Origin: JAFAXD01 sp035472475
GTDB lineage: Bacteria; Pseudomonadota; Alphaproteobacteria; Rhizobiales; Xanthobacteraceae
Direction: 5' to 3'
Length of the DNA stretch: 24,285 bases
NCBI GenBank assembly: GCA_035472475.1
Contig: DATIPA010000210.1
Coordinates: 1-24,285 of the forward strand
The notes under the pieces are model-generated. The model had not been told where the DNA came from. It saw only the letters and a list, made by a program, of their open reading frames with translations, and ran no database searches. Below, one piece after another: positions 23,309-24,285 of the stretch (position 1 is its first letter; each line of letters starts with the position of its first letter). The translations under genes and the position numbers were made by a program.

Positions 23309-24285
23309 TCACGGCCGCTCAGTTGGGAGACGGTTGGGAAAATTCGTTCTCTTTTCGAGCTTCTTTATGGCGCTCTCCCCGAGGGCAGGATCACGGCTGA
23401 GGTAGTGCGCATCGAGGATTTGATGAACGCTGCGGAGCGAATGGCCGGTGATCGCGGCGATCTCCGCCTCGGTGCAGCCAGCCAGGGCCAGCCGCGTGAC
23501 GGCGGTGCCGCGTAGATCGTGGAAGGTGAGGCCGGTAATGCCCACGCGCTTGCAGGCTACGCCCCACGCGACTTGGAACACATTTGAACGCCACGGCCGT
23601 CCGTCCCTGTTCGTGAGGATGACCGGTGATATGCGGGGCGCCCGATCGAGCCATGCCTTCAGCAGAGCCCCGACGGGGATCACAACGCGCCGGCCGCGCT
23701 TGGACTGATGCAGCCGGATGTGGGTGCCGTCATATGCGCCCCACGACAGGCGCAGGAGGTCGCCCTGCCGCTGGCCGGTCCATAGCGCAAGCATCAGCGG
23801 CAGATGCAAGTGTGCCGGTGCACGGGCGAGGAATGTTGCCTCGTCCTGCTCAGTCCAAACCTTATCGACTCGATTGGCCCTGTAGAGCCTGCCGCCGCGT
23901 GAGCAGGGGTTGGCTGGTGCAAGCCCACGATCCAGTGCCCATGACAGCACGCGAGCGAGCACGGTCCAACAGTAGTCAGCTTGGCGGCGAGATCGGAGCG
24001 CGATCCTGTCGCGCCATTCCATGAACACTGCTCGTGATCGCCGATCCGTGAGTGCGGCAATGGGAAAGTCTCGAAATTCCCTCTCGATGAGAATCAGGGC
24101 CTTGCCGTATCCGCGCTGTGTCTCGGGGGCGAGGCGCAGGAACTCATCGCTCGATTGAAATCGCATCAGCAGGGACACGAGCTTGCCATCTGGCGGCGAC
24201 CTCTTGGCCGAGGTAGCGGCGTTATAGCTGGCCGTGAATTCGGGGGTACCGGGCTCGCCGCGAAGGGGAGGGCCGCCCTTCCATG
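23309..24285 (-). CDS. Tyrosine recombinase/phage-type integrase (5' end beyond window)
   Basis: This is a site-specific recombinase that would integrate or excise a mobile element. A core-binding domain (TQRGYGKALILIEREF and following helices) precedes the catalytic domain with Arg in TGQRQGDLLRL, Lys in SKRGRRV, HDLRG, GHSLRSV and the nucleophile Tyr in LDAHYLSRD. The GTG at 24178 is not the true start: the same frame stays open to the edge and reads WKGGPPLRGEPGTPEF then TASYNAAT, a typical N-terminal part of rhizobial integrases. The gene is therefore cut by the window edge and is not shown to be broken. The element it belongs to lies to the right. No tRNA target is visible next to it. 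Confidence 0.88.
   Translation of the reverse strand, partial: WKGGPPLRGEPGTPEFTASYNAATSAKRSPPDGKLVSLLMRFQSSDEFLRLAPETQRGYGKALILIEREFRDFPIAALTDRRSRAVFMEWRDRIALRSRRQADYCWTVLARVLSWALDRGLAPANPCSRGGRLYRANRVDKVWTEQDEATFLARAPAHLHLPLMLALWTGQRQGDLLRLSWGAYDGTHIRLHQSKRGRRVVIPVGALLKAWLDRAPRISPVILTNRDGRPWRSNVFQVAWGVACKRVGITGLTFHDLRGTAVTRLALAGCTEAEIAAITGHSLRSVHQILDAHYLSRDPALGESAIKKLEKRTNFPNRLPTERP

Noticed and set aside
24176..24178. GTG at 24178 as the integrase start
   Set aside because: The frame continues upstream to the window edge with convincing integrase-like sequence, so the true start is outside the window.
1..24285. CRISPR arrays, insertion sequences or toxin-antitoxin genes
   Set aside because: No regularly spaced repeats, transposase frames or toxin/antitoxin-like small gene pairs were seen.

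Overview
The window is GC-rich chromosomal DNA that looks alphaproteobacterial, most likely order Hyphomicrobiales (Bradyrhizobium, Xanthobacteraceae or Rhodoplanes-like). Three things point there: the PurL, BolA, CGFS glutaredoxin, RpsD and MurI proteins and their neighbourhood; a BiuH-type biuret amidohydrolase very close to the Rhizobium enzyme as I remember it; and the general style of the sugar-phosphate genes. No database search was possible, so taxonomy is an inference.

Layout. (1) Positions 1-2714 hold housekeeping genes on the + strand: the tail of an unidentified reading frame, purL and bolA. (2) Positions 2715-8349 hold a tightly packed + strand operon: a BMP-family (purine/nucleoside-type) ABC transporter with a Tat-like substrate-binding protein, two permeases and a double ATPase. 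A biuret-hydrolase-like gene sits between permease 2 and the ATPase. A palindromic operator candidate and a structured leader of about 190 nt precede it. (3) Positions 8369-18892 hold a nine-gene - strand operon in transcription order zwf, tal, ROK glucokinase, pgi, rpe, gnd, pgl, tkt and a HAD phosphatase. Several genes overlap by ATGA. This is nearly the whole pentose phosphate cycle in one transcript; only ribose-5-phosphate isomerase is missing. (4) Positions 19256-21043 hold a divergent GH15 glucoamylase/trehalase-type hydrolase, a plausible glucose source for the operon. (5) Positions 21208-23209 return to housekeeping genes: grxD (+), rpsD (-) and murI (-). (6) Positions 23309-24285 hold the C-terminal part of a tyrosine recombinase that runs off the right edge and marks the border of a mobile element lying to the right.

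Together, GH15 would release glucose, the ROK kinase would phosphorylate it, and the operon enzymes could recycle glucose-6-phosphate through the oxidative and non-oxidative branches to give reducing power and pentoses. The transporter/BiuH operon is a separate nitrogen-scavenging module. The most notable architectural point is that bolA and grxD, whose products are functional partners and which I expect to be neighbours downstream of purL in this order, are about 18.5 kb apart with both metabolic modules between them.
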